NCBI GenBank assembly: GCA_963816535.1
Contig: CAWFKW010000003.1
Span: 682,001 to 746,000 of the forward strand
Length of the DNA: 64,000 nt
Source of the DNA: CAWFKW01 sp963816535
GTDB lineage: Bacteria > Bacteroidota > Ignavibacteria > Tepidaquicellales > OLB5
Reading direction: 5' to 3'
Part shown: in pieces, positions 25,930 through 34,844 of the stretch
Layout of the letters: each line of letters starts with the position of its first letter
Position numbering within the stretch: the stretch's first letter is position 1
Notes under the pieces: generated by a model
The model's input: the letters and a program-made list of their open reading frames with translations, nothing else
What the model was told of the DNA's origin: nothing
Databases searched by the model: none
Translations under genes and position numbers: made by a program

Positions 25930-27012
25930 ATGGAAAAAGTTTCTAAAAAATTATCTTTCCTTGACCGGTACCTGACCCTCTGGATATTTGCAGTAATGCT
26001 TGTTGCCGTGCTGTCAGGTTATTTATTTCAGGGCATCGTTCCATTCTGGAATAAATTCCAAAGCGGGACAACAAATATTCCGATAGCAATAGGGCTGATA
26101 TTAATGATGTATCCCCCTCTTGCAAAAGTAAAGTATGAAGAGCTTGGGGACGTATTTAAAAATGTAAAAGTATTGGGTCTATCGCTGGTTCAAAACTGGG
26201 TTATAGGTCCGGCGCTTATGTTCGCGCTTGCGGTATTGCTGCTGCCTGACTATCCCCATTATATGGTCGGTTTAATTTTGATAGGCCTTGCGCGGTGTAT
26301 TGCTATGGTTATAGTCTGGAATGAGCTTGCTAAAGGCGATACTGAATATGCCGCAGGTCTTGTGGCGTTCAACTCAATATTCCAGGTTCTTTTCTTTTCT
26401 GTTTATGCTTATGTTTTTATCACTCTCCTGCCTCCGCTTCTTGGGCTAAAAGGATTTGTTGTAAGCATTACTATCGGGCAAATAGCCGAAAGCGTTTTTA
26501 TATACCTTGGAATACCGTTCATTGCAGGGATAATTACAAGATTCGCTATGCTGAAGATAAAAGGCAAGCAATGGTATGAAAAGAAATTTATCCCGAAGAT
26601 AAGTCCGCTGACGCTTATCGCCCTGCTGTTCACAATATTTGTTATGTTCTCGCTTAAAGGCGAGTACATTGTTAAAATTCCGCTTGATGTATTGCGGATC
26701 GCCATTCCGCTTGCGATATACTTTGTAATAATGTTTTTTGTGTCATTTTACCTCGGTAAAAAAATTGGCGCGGATTATTCAAAAACCGCCACGCTATCAT
26801 TCACCGCGGCGAGCAATAATTTCGAGCTTGCAATAGCGGTAGCTGTGGCAGTGTTCGGAATTAATTCAGGCGAAGCGTTCGCCGCCGTAATAGGCCCGCT
26901 GATCGAGGTCCCGGTTATGATAAGCCTTGTGGGGGTATCCATTTGGCTGGGGAAAAAATACTTTGGAGTTTCACCCGGAGGCGAAGTTAAAGCCCCCGAT
27001 ATTTGTCCGTAA
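25930..27012 (+). CDS. acr3: ACR3-family arsenite efflux transporter
   Basis: 360-residue inner-membrane carrier with about 10 hydrophobic segments. The ACR3 signature segment GLARCIAMVIVWNELAKGD near residue 120 contains the conserved Cys needed for As(III) transport; NFELAIAVAVAVFG near 297 is the second family hallmark. Extrudes As(III) using the proton gradient. Length is normal. Co-directional, with 14- and 19-bp gaps to its neighbours. Confidence 0.95.
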   Translation: MEKVSKKLSFLDRYLTLWIFAVMLVAVLSGYLFQGIVPFWNKFQSGTTNIPIAIGLILMMYPPLAKVKYEELGDVFKNVKVLGLSLVQNWVIGPALMFALAVLLLPDYPHYMVGLILIGLARCIAMVIVWNELAKGDTEYAAGLVAFNSIFQVLFFSVYAYVFITLLPPLLGLKGFVVSITIGQIAESVFIYLGIPFIAGIITRFAMLKIKGKQWYEKKFIPKISPLTLIALLFTIFVMFSLKGEYIVKIPLDVLRIAIPLAIYFVIMFFVSFYLGKKIGADYSKTATLSFTAASNNFELAIAVAVAVFGINSGEAFAAVIGPLIEVPVMISLVGVSIWLGKKYFGVSPGGEVKAPDICP

Positions 27013-27031
27013 ATTTATTGGAAATACTGCT

Positions 27032-27451
27032 ATGTACAATTACAGGATTCTTCTGTTATTATTATTTGTTACGTTATTAACCTTATCGTGTAAACAAAAC
27101 TACGACGCCGCGCCGGACTCATCCGGCAAAACAAATTATACCGCGTACTACTTCCACCCTGCTGCAAGATGCGAGAACTGTTTGAATCTTGAATCGTTCG
27201 CAAAGGAGCTGATCGAAACGAAATTCGGGGACAAGCCCATCGCGTTTAAACCAATCAATATTGATGAAGAGGAAAACAAACATTATAAAAATGACTATGA
27301 GCTGATGTTCAGTTCTTTAGTCATTGTCAAATTTCAAAACGGGGCCCGGGTTAAATGGAAAAACCTGGATTCCGCATGGTCATATACAAACAACAAAGAA
27401 AAATTTTTCAGTTACGCTGAAAAAGAAATAAACAACTTTATTGAGGAATAA
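27032..27451 (+). CDS. ArsF-like thioredoxin-fold lipoprotein
   Basis: 139 residues from the ATG at 27032; the frame runs back into acr3 but this ATG gives a lipoprotein signal peptide with lipobox LTLSC (Cys about residue 19). The mature part has YYFHPAARCENCLNLESFAKEL, a Cys-x-x-Cys typical of proteins annotated as ArsF-family nitrophenyl/nitroaromatic-arsenical reductase subunits. Predicted to be membrane-anchored on the periplasmic side. With the following thioredoxins and the CcdA-like permease it forms a redox relay. The ArsF name is by family resemblance; activity is not shown. Confidence 0.75.
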   Translation: MYNYRILLLLLFVTLLTLSCKQNYDAAPDSSGKTNYTAYYFHPAARCENCLNLESFAKELIETKFGDKPIAFKPINIDEEENKHYKNDYELMFSSLVIVKFQNGARVKWKNLDSAWSYTNNKEKFFSYAEKEINNFIEE

Positions 27452-27455
27452 AATC

Positions 27456-27695
27456 ATGAATATAAAAATTCTGGGCACAGGCTGCAACCTGTGCAAAAGA
27501 CTGGAACAAAACGTCAGAAACTTAGCCGCCACAAACAACATTGACGCTGACATAGAAAAAGTAACAGACATTCAGGAAATGATAAAATACGGGATTATGG
27601 CTACGCCGGGGCTTGTTATAAATGAAAAATTAAAATCCAGCGGCATACTGCCAAAGGATGAACAGATACTTTCATGGATAATGGAGGAAGCATGA
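27456..27695 (+). CDS. Small thioredoxin-like redox protein
   Basis: 79 residues, the compact glutaredoxin/thioredoxin fold of the redox-active disulfide protein type. Active site GTGCNLCKRL (Cys-x-x-Cys) at residues 8-15, cis-Pro region ATPGLVIN near residue 48. The ATG at 27456 is preferred to a TTG at 27441; it lies 4 bp after the arsF-like stop. No signal peptide, so cytoplasmic. Likely donates electrons within the arsenic or disulfide relay, or to ArsC. Confidence 0.88.
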   Translation: MNIKILGTGCNLCKRLEQNVRNLAATNNIDADIEKVTDIQEMIKYGIMATPGLVINEKLKSSGILPKDEQILSWIMEEA

Positions 27696-28109
27696 GCAGC
27701 ATGAACCTGAAAATATTCTTAACGCTGTCTGTGTTAGCTTTTTCTGCTCGCCTCATGCAGCAGGAACGAAGACAAGACAGAAAACAATACTTCAGCCGGC
27801 AATAAAACTTCGGCTAATATCCCTCACAAAATAGAATTTATTGAGCTTGGCTCCGTCAACTGCATTCCATGCAAACAGATGCAGCCGGTAATGAGTTCAA
27901 TTGAAAAGAAATATAAGGGCCTGGTTAAAGTAACGTTCTATGATGTTTGGAAAGACGATGCGCCCGCAAAGAAATATGGTATAGACTTAATCCCAACCCA
28001 GGTGTTTCTTGACGGCAACGGGAAAGAAATTTCGCGGCACCAGGGATTCTATGCGGAAGAAGAGATCGACAAATTTCTCCGGTCGCAGGGCGTGAATATA
28101 CCGGACTGA
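27692..28109 (+). pseudogene. Thioredoxin-like lipoprotein interrupted by a +1 frameshift
   Basis: The ATG at 27692 overlaps the previous stop (ATGA) and has an SD (GGAGGAAGC). It encodes MSSMNLKIFLTLSVLAF and then runs out of frame to TAA at 27803. Dropping one T from the five-T run at 27739-27743 joins it to a second frame reading LLASCSRNEDKT, a lipobox, followed by LGSVNCIPCKQMQP (Cys-x-x-Cys) and IPTQVFLDGNGKE, giving a complete 138-residue thioredoxin lipoprotein. The second frame has a stop (TAG) at 27735 and no ATG before the active site. So this copy is either truly broken, expressed by slippage, or carries a homopolymer sequencing error. Confidence 0.85.
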
Positions 28110-28111
28110 AA

Positions 28112-28822
28112 ATGATAAATGATATTTTCACTTTCCTGAATAACGCGCTTTCAGGGAATCTTATATTCGCAATAGCCGCATCATTCGGGTGGGGGGTATT
28201 AAGCATTGCGCTGAGCCCTTGCCACTTATCAAGTATTCCGCTTGTGATAGGATTTATAAATTCAAAAGGAAACGTGACCGTTAAAAGAACGTTTATGATT
28301 TCGCTTTTCTTCTCCTTCGGCATAATGATTTCTATCGCGCTTATTGGCTTGATAACTGCAGCAGCCGGAATGATGATTGGCAGTCTGGGGCGGACAGGCA
28401 ACTATATTGTATCGGCTGTGTTCTTTATAACAGGGCTGTACCTCCTCAACGTTGTTAAGCTCTCCGGCCAGTGGGCGCTTGCTGGTTCTAAAATTTCCGG
28501 TCCGCCTCGCCGGGGATTTTGGCAGGCCTTTTCGCTGGGCCTGTTATTCGGCATAGGGCTTGGACCGTGCACGTTCGCGTTTATGGCTCCGGTACTTGGA
28601 GTAGTTTTCGGGACTGCATCAACAGGTTTTTTCTATGCGGCGGTCTTGATTCTAGGATTTGCGGCTGGGCACTGTTCGGTAATTGTTCTCGCCGGTACGC
28701 TGACTGCAAGAGTGCAGCGGTTTCTTAACTGGACCGAGGGTTCGCGCGCGGTTGACCGAATAAAGAAAATCTGCGGCGCACTCGTAATTTCCGCGGGTGC
28801 ATATTTTGTTTACACAGCATGA
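28112..28822 (+). CDS. CcdA/ArsG-like membrane electron-transfer or efflux protein
   Basis: 236-residue inner-membrane protein with about six hydrophobic segments. Paired cysteine motifs ALSPCHLSSIPLVIGF (about residue 33-48) and GLGPCTFAFMAPVLGV (about 150-165) are the mirror-image active sites of CcdA/DsbD-beta proteins, which carry electrons from cytoplasmic thioredoxin to the periplasm. Members in ars clusters beside ArsF-like proteins are often named ArsG, a proposed aromatic-arsenical efflux permease. It starts 2 bp after the thioredoxin lipoprotein stop, so tightly coupled. Electron transfer and efflux cannot be distinguished from sequence. Confidence 0.8.
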   Translation: MINDIFTFLNNALSGNLIFAIAASFGWGVLSIALSPCHLSSIPLVIGFINSKGNVTVKRTFMISLFFSFGIMISIALIGLITAAAGMMIGSLGRTGNYIVSAVFFITGLYLLNVVKLSGQWALAGSKISGPPRRGFWQAFSLGLLFGIGLGPCTFAFMAPVLGVVFGTASTGFFYAAVLILGFAAGHCSVIVLAGTLTARVQRFLNWTEGSRAVDRIKKICGALVISAGAYFVYTA

Positions 28823-28910
28823 AGGAACAGGCGCCGGTTTTCATATGCATTTATGCAGATGGCAATCTCTCCGGTAAACGCCCGGATTGCCCCGAAATCA
28901 GATGAACGGA

Positions 28911-29525
28911 TTACTGCGGGCTGAATTTTGCCAGGGTCGCTTCAGTAGTCGACTGTGTCCCGTTTGAATGCTGAGAGTCGATATGAATTTTCACAAGCCC
29001 CACATCTTTTGCAAAACAGAAATAACCTGAATCTTTCTGCCCGTTCTTATTATCTTCATATTCTATCTTAACGCAGTCTTTGTAGGTCTGGTCCCCAATA
29101 GTAACATCTTCGAACGACGCTAATTTGTAATGCCGTTTCCCGGCGGGATAGTTCGCATCCCACTCGGAGCCGACTTTCATGCCTGCGGGTATAATAGTCA
29201 ATTCATCTTTAAGAGTAGTATCAGGACTCTTAATCACAATTCCTGCGGGTGAATCCCTGTAATAATCTACCGATTTGTTCATCCCCTCCGGCAGGCCACC
29301 AAATGTGGATTCGAACTTATAATATTCATTATCGCCTAGTTTTGTTTTTTCCGAAATGACGTAAGTCATTGTGGTAGTATTAACGTTCATTGCCGAGGTC
29401 AGCTTGAAATTGAAATCCCATTTATCCCCCACCTTCATAGGAAAATAAGTTGACGGAGTCTTTGAGCATGACATAAGCAGGGCTGCGGTTATAAGAAGAA
29501 ATAATACTTTTTTTATATAATTCAT
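28911..29525 (-). CDS. Lipoprotein of unknown function
   Basis: 204 residues with a lipoprotein signal peptide (MNYIKKVLFLLITAALLMSC, Cys 20). The mature part (YFPMKVGDKWDFNFKL near residue 27, then beta-rich, with KDCVKIEYEDNKNG near 148 and YFCFAKDVGLVKI near 167) resembles small secreted or lipid-anchored beta proteins common in Ignavibacteria/Bacteroidota. No catalytic motif seen. It converges on the ars island and lies 49 bp downstream of the glycosyltransferase on the same strand. Confidence 0.8.
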   Translation of the reverse strand: MNYIKKVLFLLITAALLMSCSKTPSTYFPMKVGDKWDFNFKLTSAMNVNTTTMTYVISEKTKLGDNEYYKFESTFGGLPEGMNKSVDYYRDSPAGIVIKSPDTTLKDELTIIPAGMKVGSEWDANYPAGKRHYKLASFEDVTIGDQTYKDCVKIEYEDNKNGQKDSGYFCFAKDVGLVKIHIDSQHSNGTQSTTEATLAKFSPQ

Positions 29526-29574
29526 TTTTAATTTGTGATGTCGGAAAATGTAATCTGTAATCTGTATCTGTAAT

Positions 29575-30927
29575 CTAATTCGCGCCGATACTATGCCTTA
29601 GCGCGTTGTTATCCCTCAGCTCGAAATCCGGATTAATGTCTATCAGGAATTCAAAATATCTTACAAGCTGATGGGTCAGCTTATCTATATCAAATTTTTC
29701 AGCGATAATTTCGTTGGCCGCCGGGATGGAGCGGTTTTTTATCTGCTCGTAGTACTCAATTACCATATCGGCAATAGACTCAGGCTGGTCCGGCTCGCAA
29801 ACCTTAAACGCGTCATAACCTTTCAGCAGCAGTTTTGCCGCGCCATCGCCCACGCAGGCAAGTATCGGCTTACGGGCTCCAATATATTCTGAGAGCTTTA
29901 CGGGCGATATCATCTGGTCGCCGTCCCCCTTACCAATTGTAAACCACAGCACATCAGATGAACGCATGCACCGGATGGATTCTGAGTGGTCCACAAAACC
30001 CGGGTTATATATAACGTCAGATAAATTATATTTCTTAACAAGCTTAAGATTCTCTCTTGACAGAATTCCGAGGAAACACGCTTCTATCTCGTTTCTCAGC
30101 TCAGGCCTGCGCCTAAATACGATAGAAAGCGCTTCGAAAAAGTAAGCGGGAGACATCAACCCAAAAAATGTGCCTGAATAAGTAAAGCGTATCTTATTCT
30201 TGCGCGGCCCGTCAAATATAGCGGCCTCGCCTTTGTAATCATCCTTATCATGACCAAAGTTGATGATATTTATATCATCATGTTTTATATAATGGTACTC
30301 TTCAATTACCTGTTCCTTTATCCTGCGGTTCACGGTGATTACCTCATCGGCAACGCGCAATACTTCCTGTTCAAGCTTTCTGTTGCGGAACCGGTGGTAC
30401 GGCGTCGGGTAAAAGTTTGTTGATGCGTTTAACCACGAATCTCTGTAATCAACTATAAGCGGGATCTTATATTTCTTTTTCAGGTCGGCGGCAACAACAA
30501 AAGATGAGAACGGCGGCGCGGTCGCATAAATAATTTCGATCTTCTTTGTCTCAATAATTTCCGCCGCAAGCTTGTAAGCCTTGCTTATCCATGATTTGTT
30601 ATTATCGGGAAAATTGTATACCGCTTTCATGTTCCTGAAGAATTTCCGTGAGCCTTCGTTTGGCAAATGAGGAAGCTTTGAGCCTGCAAGATGGCTTTTA
30701 GAGCGCGAGGGATTGGTCCGGTACACTTTAGCGCCTGATGCAAGGAGCTCATCAAGCAGCTGCTGGTCCCTGAAATAATACCGCCTTGGGTTTGCTGTTA
30801 CTACATGGGGCTCCCATCCGTATTTAGGGAAATACTTCGCAAACTTTGCGGCCCTTAAAACATTCCCCGATCCCATGGGCGGGAAATAATATGATATCAT
30901 TAAGACTTTTTTCAACTTGTCAGACAA
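29575..30927 (-). CDS. Glycosyltransferase, GT4-like, paralog of 20.1-21.4 kb gene
   Basis: 450 residues. N-terminal KKVLMISYYFPPMGSGNVLR, YATAPPFSSFVVA and DYRDSWLNAS in the acceptor domain, and a donor-domain SEYIGARKPILACVG near residue 355. It is collinear with the glycosyltransferase at 20074-21372 along its whole length. The start overlaps the M24 peptidase end by 8 bp, so it is translated after it. Probably acts in envelope polysaccharide synthesis; sugar unknown. Confidence 0.86.
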   Translation of the reverse strand: MSDKLKKVLMISYYFPPMGSGNVLRAAKFAKYFPKYGWEPHVVTANPRRYYFRDQQLLDELLASGAKVYRTNPSRSKSHLAGSKLPHLPNEGSRKFFRNMKAVYNFPDNNKSWISKAYKLAAEIIETKKIEIIYATAPPFSSFVVAADLKKKYKIPLIVDYRDSWLNASTNFYPTPYHRFRNRKLEQEVLRVADEVITVNRRIKEQVIEEYHYIKHDDINIINFGHDKDDYKGEAAIFDGPRKNKIRFTYSGTFFGLMSPAYFFEALSIVFRRRPELRNEIEACFLGILSRENLKLVKKYNLSDVIYNPGFVDHSESIRCMRSSDVLWFTIGKGDGDQMISPVKLSEYIGARKPILACVGDGAAKLLLKGYDAFKVCEPDQPESIADMVIEYYEQIKNRSIPAANEIIAEKFDIDKLTHQLVRYFEFLIDINPDFELRDNNALRHSIGAN

Positions 30928-31981
30928 TTATTAATTTCTTTGGCGACCTGTTCAACACTTCGCATCCGCCGTTAGTAATTAAGACGTCGTCTTCGATCCT
31001 AACCCCCCCCAGGCCATCAACATAAATGCCGGGCTCGATTGTAACAACAGAGCTCTCCGCCAGGGGCATGTCCGTTCTGCTGTTTAACCCCGGTATTTCA
31101 TGAACCTCAATTCCGAGGCCGTGCCCGAGTCCATGCCCGAAATTACCGCCGAATCCGGCCGCCGCGATAAGCTCGCGCGCAACTCCGTCAACCTCTTTTG
31201 ATGAAACGCCCGTCTTTGCGGCGGCAATAGCTTTTAGCTGCGCATCCAGAACTATTTCATATATCTTCTTCATTTCCTGGGATGGTTCGCCAACGGCAAT
31301 AGTTCTTGTAATATCCGAGCAGAAACCGTCGTACACGCATCCAAAATCAAGCGTAACCATCTCGCCTTTTTGAATAACTTTATCGGAAGCGATTCCGTGC
31401 GGCAGGGCTCCGCGCCAGCCGCTTGCGACAATGGGGTCGAACGAGTCTTTTGACGCCCCTAATTTTTTGTGAGTGTAAGTAATTTCGGCTGATACTTCCA
31501 GCTCGGTCATTCCGGGCTTTATGAATTTAAGAATTTTATCAAAAGTTTTATCCGAAATTTCGACAGCTTTCCTGATCTTCTCAATTTCATCAGGTGATTT
31601 CTGCATGGTAAGTTTTTCTATCCGTTCAAACACAGGTGTAAATTCAGCCTCTTCGAAACTCTTTTTAAAGGCTTCAACAGCGCTGAAAACCACGTGGCCG
31701 GATTCGAACCCTATTTTCTTAATTCCGGCGGATTCTACTATCTTCTTAAGCTCTTCGGTTATGTTCTGATTAATAATTATCTCGAATCCCTTAACCTGCG
31801 CGGCAGACTGGTCCTTATACCGGAAGTCGGTTATGAAATAGTCCTTGTTTTTTGTTACGATAACCCATGCGGCCGAGCCTGAGAACGCGGAGAGATACCG
31901 TATATTGGGAATATGGCTCACCAGCATTGCATCTATCTGAAGTTCATCCAGCAGGGCCCTTATTTTATCGATTCTTGACAT
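30920..31981 (-). CDS. M24-family Xaa-Pro aminopeptidase
   Basis: 353-residue metallopeptidase with a creatinase-like N-terminal domain (about 1-125) and the pita-bread catalytic domain. Metal ligands expected from the family are visible: DFGCVYDGFCSDITRT (two Asp), GHGLGHGLGIEVHEIP (His), IEPGIYVDGLGG (Glu) and GVRIEDD (Glu). It removes N-terminal residues preceding proline. Length fits PepQ/PepP-type enzymes. It has its own promoter upstream and is followed by the overlapping glycosyltransferase. Confidence 0.93.
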   Translation of the reverse strand: MSRIDKIRALLDELQIDAMLVSHIPNIRYLSAFSGSAAWVIVTKNKDYFITDFRYKDQSAAQVKGFEIIINQNITEELKKIVESAGIKKIGFESGHVVFSAVEAFKKSFEEAEFTPVFERIEKLTMQKSPDEIEKIRKAVEISDKTFDKILKFIKPGMTELEVSAEITYTHKKLGASKDSFDPIVASGWRGALPHGIASDKVIQKGEMVTLDFGCVYDGFCSDITRTIAVGEPSQEMKKIYEIVLDAQLKAIAAAKTGVSSKEVDGVARELIAAAGFGGNFGHGLGHGLGIEVHEIPGLNSRTDMPLAESSVVTIEPGIYVDGLGGVRIEDDVLITNGGCEVLNRSPKKLIIV

Positions 31982-32016
31982 ATTGGAACTGATTTTTTAG
32001 AATTTAGACAATTGTA

Positions 32017-32045
32017 AATTTACTCATTTTTGAAAAAGCAAACAA
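32017..32045 (-). promoter_or_regulatory. Promoter of M24 peptidase operon
   Basis: Minus-strand TTGTTT, 17-bp spacer, TAAATT (extending TTTA), 36 bp before the ATG at 31981. Confidence 0.45.
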
Positions 32046-32242
32046 TTGAAATCCTTCGCCTCCGCCGAGGGCGTGAAGCGTGAGACGTAAATAAATATAT
32101 TACTATTATTTAGAATGAACAAGAAACGGAAATTGTGGTCCTGCCCCTCCCCTTTTCACTTTTTAGTTTGCTGAATATGGTTAATTTAGTCCTTCGACCC
32201 CCGCTTTCGCGAGGGCAAGCTTGGCTCAGGATAATAAAACAT

Positions 32243-34696
32243 ATGCAAATTACAGGGCTTACATCGCAGGAAGTACAGGAACGGGTTAAGGAGGGCCTGA
32301 GGAACAAGTCGGCAGGCGCTAAAACCAAGACTGTCAGACAGATCATAATTGAAAATATTTTTTCAGTTTTCAACCTGATAATACTTTCAATTGTGCTCTT
32401 CCTACTCGTATTCTATTTTATTTCCGGAGACCGCAGGCTTGTTTTTGACAGCATCGGCGCTTTGATGGTGGCGATAATTAACACGCTCATAGCGGTCATT
32501 CAGGAGATCCGCGCCAAACGCGCGCTGGATAAAGTGCACTTGCTGCTTAAGAATGAAGTCACAGTAATTAGAGACGGCAATGAGGTTTCGATCGATCAAA
32601 GCGATATAGTTGTGGATGATGTACTCACTCTTGGGCGCGGCGACCAGGTTGTAGTCGACGGAAAAATCCTTGTTTCAAATCACATCGAAATAGACGAGTC
32701 ATTATTAACGGGCGAATCTGTTCCGCTTTACAAGCAGTCCGGCGATGAAGTAATGTCAGGAAGTTTCTGCGTTTCAGGTGGCGGCAGCTACATTGCCGAG
32801 AAAATTGGCGACCAAAGCTATGCATCATCAATAACAAGGACCGCCAAAAGATTCAAGATGAACGTATCGCCCCTGCAGGTGAGGCTGAATCTGATAGTAA
32901 AAGCGCTGTTTGCATTCGCGGTGTTTTTGGCGGCGCTTGAAATAATAAAGTATCCCACCGGGTTCAGCGATATGGAATTTGTAAGAAGGCTCTCAACAAT
33001 TTTACTTTCGCTTGTACCGCAGGGGCTGGTGCTGATGGCATCGGTAACTTACGCGCTTGGCGTTTACAGGATAAGCAAATTAGGAGCCATTGTCCAGAAA
33101 CTTAACGCGATCGAATCGTTTGCAAATGTAAAAGTCGTATGCACTGATAAGACCGGAACGCTCACGCAAAATAAACTGGCGGTTCACAAAATTACGCTGC
33201 TGGATGATTCATATTCCTTGGGCGACGTACAAAAACTCTTGGGCGCTTACGCAAAATTTTCGTCTGATAAAAACGCGACGCTCAGAACGCTGGAAGGATT
33301 TGAGGCTTTAGAAAATGCAGCGATGGTTGACGAAATTCCGTTCAGCTCGGAGAACAAAAGAAGTTTAATTCAATTGGCAGTTGATCCCGCAAGCGGGATT
33401 TCGATTCGGCAGCAGCCGAATCTCAACAATGACCAATTAACGCTTATACTTGGGGGTTATGATATTCTGGTTGAACAATGTAAGAACAAAGATAGAGCGA
33501 TTGGCCTTTATAACGATGGCGGTTTGAAGGTGTATAGAAATATTCTTTTCGGCAAGATTACAAATAAACCCTTCGATGATATACGGAATAATGCCGCCGG
33601 AATGGAAATTGAGCCGATTTGCATAGTTTCTATCACTGACCAGGTTCGCGGCGACGTTATGGAAGCAATTGACCTGTTTCATAAAAACGAAATTGAGATA
33701 AAGATACTTTCGGGCGATGCGGCTGCAGCGGTTCAGGCGGTCGCAAAAGAAATAGGGTGGGATATAAAAGACGATGAACTTATATCCGGCGCCCAGCTTG
33801 ATGAAGTTAAGGAAACCGAGCTTGCCGCAGTGATAATGCAAAAGAAAATATTCGCGCGCCTGAAACCTGAACATAAGCTCAGGATAATTAAATCTTTAAA
33901 AAGCGAGAAGATACACACAGCAATGATAGGCGACGGCGTTAACGACCTGCAGGCTATTAAAGAAGCGGATATGGGTATCGCTATGGAAGAAGGAAGCAAG
34001 ATAACCAAAGAAGTGGCTGACATAGTGCTGCTGAAGAACAAATTTTCACTGCTGCCTTCTATATTTGACGAGGGAAACAGGATAGTCAACACGGTTGGCT
34101 CGGTTGCCAAATTATTCCTGACCAAAAATTTCATGGTTATATATCTGACCATTCTGGCAATGTTCTTCAGGCTGCATTTTCCGCTGACGCCGAGGCGCGT
34201 ATCGCTGATAAACATATTTGCTATAGGTCTCCCTGCCCTGATAATAGCTTTGACGAACGCTAATGTAAGCAAGGCTGTGAATTTTACGAAAGACCTTTTT
34301 TCGTTCGTATCAATTTCAGCCGTTGTTATTGTAGCCGCAACGTATGCCGGGCAGGTATCAATGAGAAGTTTCACTTCATATTCAAGGCACGAAGAACAGA
34401 TGGTAATGCTTTCAATAATCATTTCACTGACGGTAGTGAATTTTCTTTCGGTAACGCTTCGCGAGGGAGAAAAGAACATCAGGTTATATTCACTTTATGC
34501 AATTGGGCTTATCGGCATTTATGCGTTTTTGGCTGTCACAAGGATAAATTTTGTCGTGCTGGAGCTGATAAAAAAATTCTACGAAATAAGTTTTATCGGG
34601 CCGGTCTATTGGGATACAATACTTGAAATTGCAGCTATTGCCTCGGCATCGTTAATAATACTGCAATTAATCCGGCGAAAAATTATTTTTGGATGA
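32243..34696 (+). CDS. Cation-translocating P-type ATPase
   Basis: 817 residues from the ATG at 32243; the frame extends to 32135 through a repeat-rich leader that does not look coding. Actuator motif LLTGESVPL near residue 155, M4 motif LSLVPQGLVLMASVTYA, phosphorylation site CTDKTGTLTQNKL, and hinge MIGDGVNDLQAIKEADMGIA. Roughly 8-10 membrane segments. The nucleotide domain lacks a clear KGA motif, having ILGGYDIL instead. The PQGL in M4 and overall plan recall CtpE-like ATPases proposed to move Ca2+, but the ion is uncertain. Confidence 0.88.
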   Translation: MQITGLTSQEVQERVKEGLRNKSAGAKTKTVRQIIIENIFSVFNLIILSIVLFLLVFYFISGDRRLVFDSIGALMVAIINTLIAVIQEIRAKRALDKVHLLLKNEVTVIRDGNEVSIDQSDIVVDDVLTLGRGDQVVVDGKILVSNHIEIDESLLTGESVPLYKQSGDEVMSGSFCVSGGGSYIAEKIGDQSYASSITRTAKRFKMNVSPLQVRLNLIVKALFAFAVFLAALEIIKYPTGFSDMEFVRRLSTILLSLVPQGLVLMASVTYALGVYRISKLGAIVQKLNAIESFANVKVVCTDKTGTLTQNKLAVHKITLLDDSYSLGDVQKLLGAYAKFSSDKNATLRTLEGFEALENAAMVDEIPFSSENKRSLIQLAVDPASGISIRQQPNLNNDQLTLILGGYDILVEQCKNKDRAIGLYNDGGLKVYRNILFGKITNKPFDDIRNNAAGMEIEPICIVSITDQVRGDVMEAIDLFHKNEIEIKILSGDAAAAVQAVAKEIGWDIKDDELISGAQLDEVKETELAAVIMQKKIFARLKPEHKLRIIKSLKSEKIHTAMIGDGVNDLQAIKEADMGIAMEEGSKITKEVADIVLLKNKFSLLPSIFDEGNRIVNTVGSVAKLFLTKNFMVIYLTILAMFFRLHFPLTPRRVSLINIFAIGLPALIIALTNANVSKAVNFTKDLFSFVSISAVVIVAATYAGQVSMRSFTSYSRHEEQMVMLSIIISLTVVNFLSVTLREGEKNIRLYSLYAIGLIGIYAFLAVTRINFVVLELIKKFYEISFIGPVYWDTILEIAAIASASLIILQLIRRKIIFG

Positions 34697-34802
34697 AATT
34701 TAGCTGACTCTTTATAAATCAGTTAATAAACCCCCGAAAAAGGACTCTCTGGATTCGAGATATTATTCCGGATAACAATCACATTTGAATTCAGGCTTCA
34801 AT

Positions 34803-34817
34803 CCCCCCTTTGTACAA
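34803..34817. repeat. Left half of target palindrome including 8-bp target duplication
   Basis: CCCCCCTTTGTACAA. The last eight bases, TTGTACAA (34810-34817), are repeated directly after the IS at 37186-37193. Joined to 37194-37200 (AGGGGGG), the pre-insertion site is a perfect 22-bp palindrome. Confidence 0.9.
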
Positions 34818-34844
34818 GGCAACTATATATCTGTTGGGACAAGT

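Noticed and set aside
27879..28109. A 76-residue protein starting at ATG 27879
   Set aside because: This start lies after the CxxC active site and inside a thioredoxin domain; the frame plainly continues upstream to a lipobox.
33733..34479. 248-codon minus-strand frame
   Set aside because: Antisense shadow of the P-type ATPase, which carries intact catalytic motifs in this stretch.
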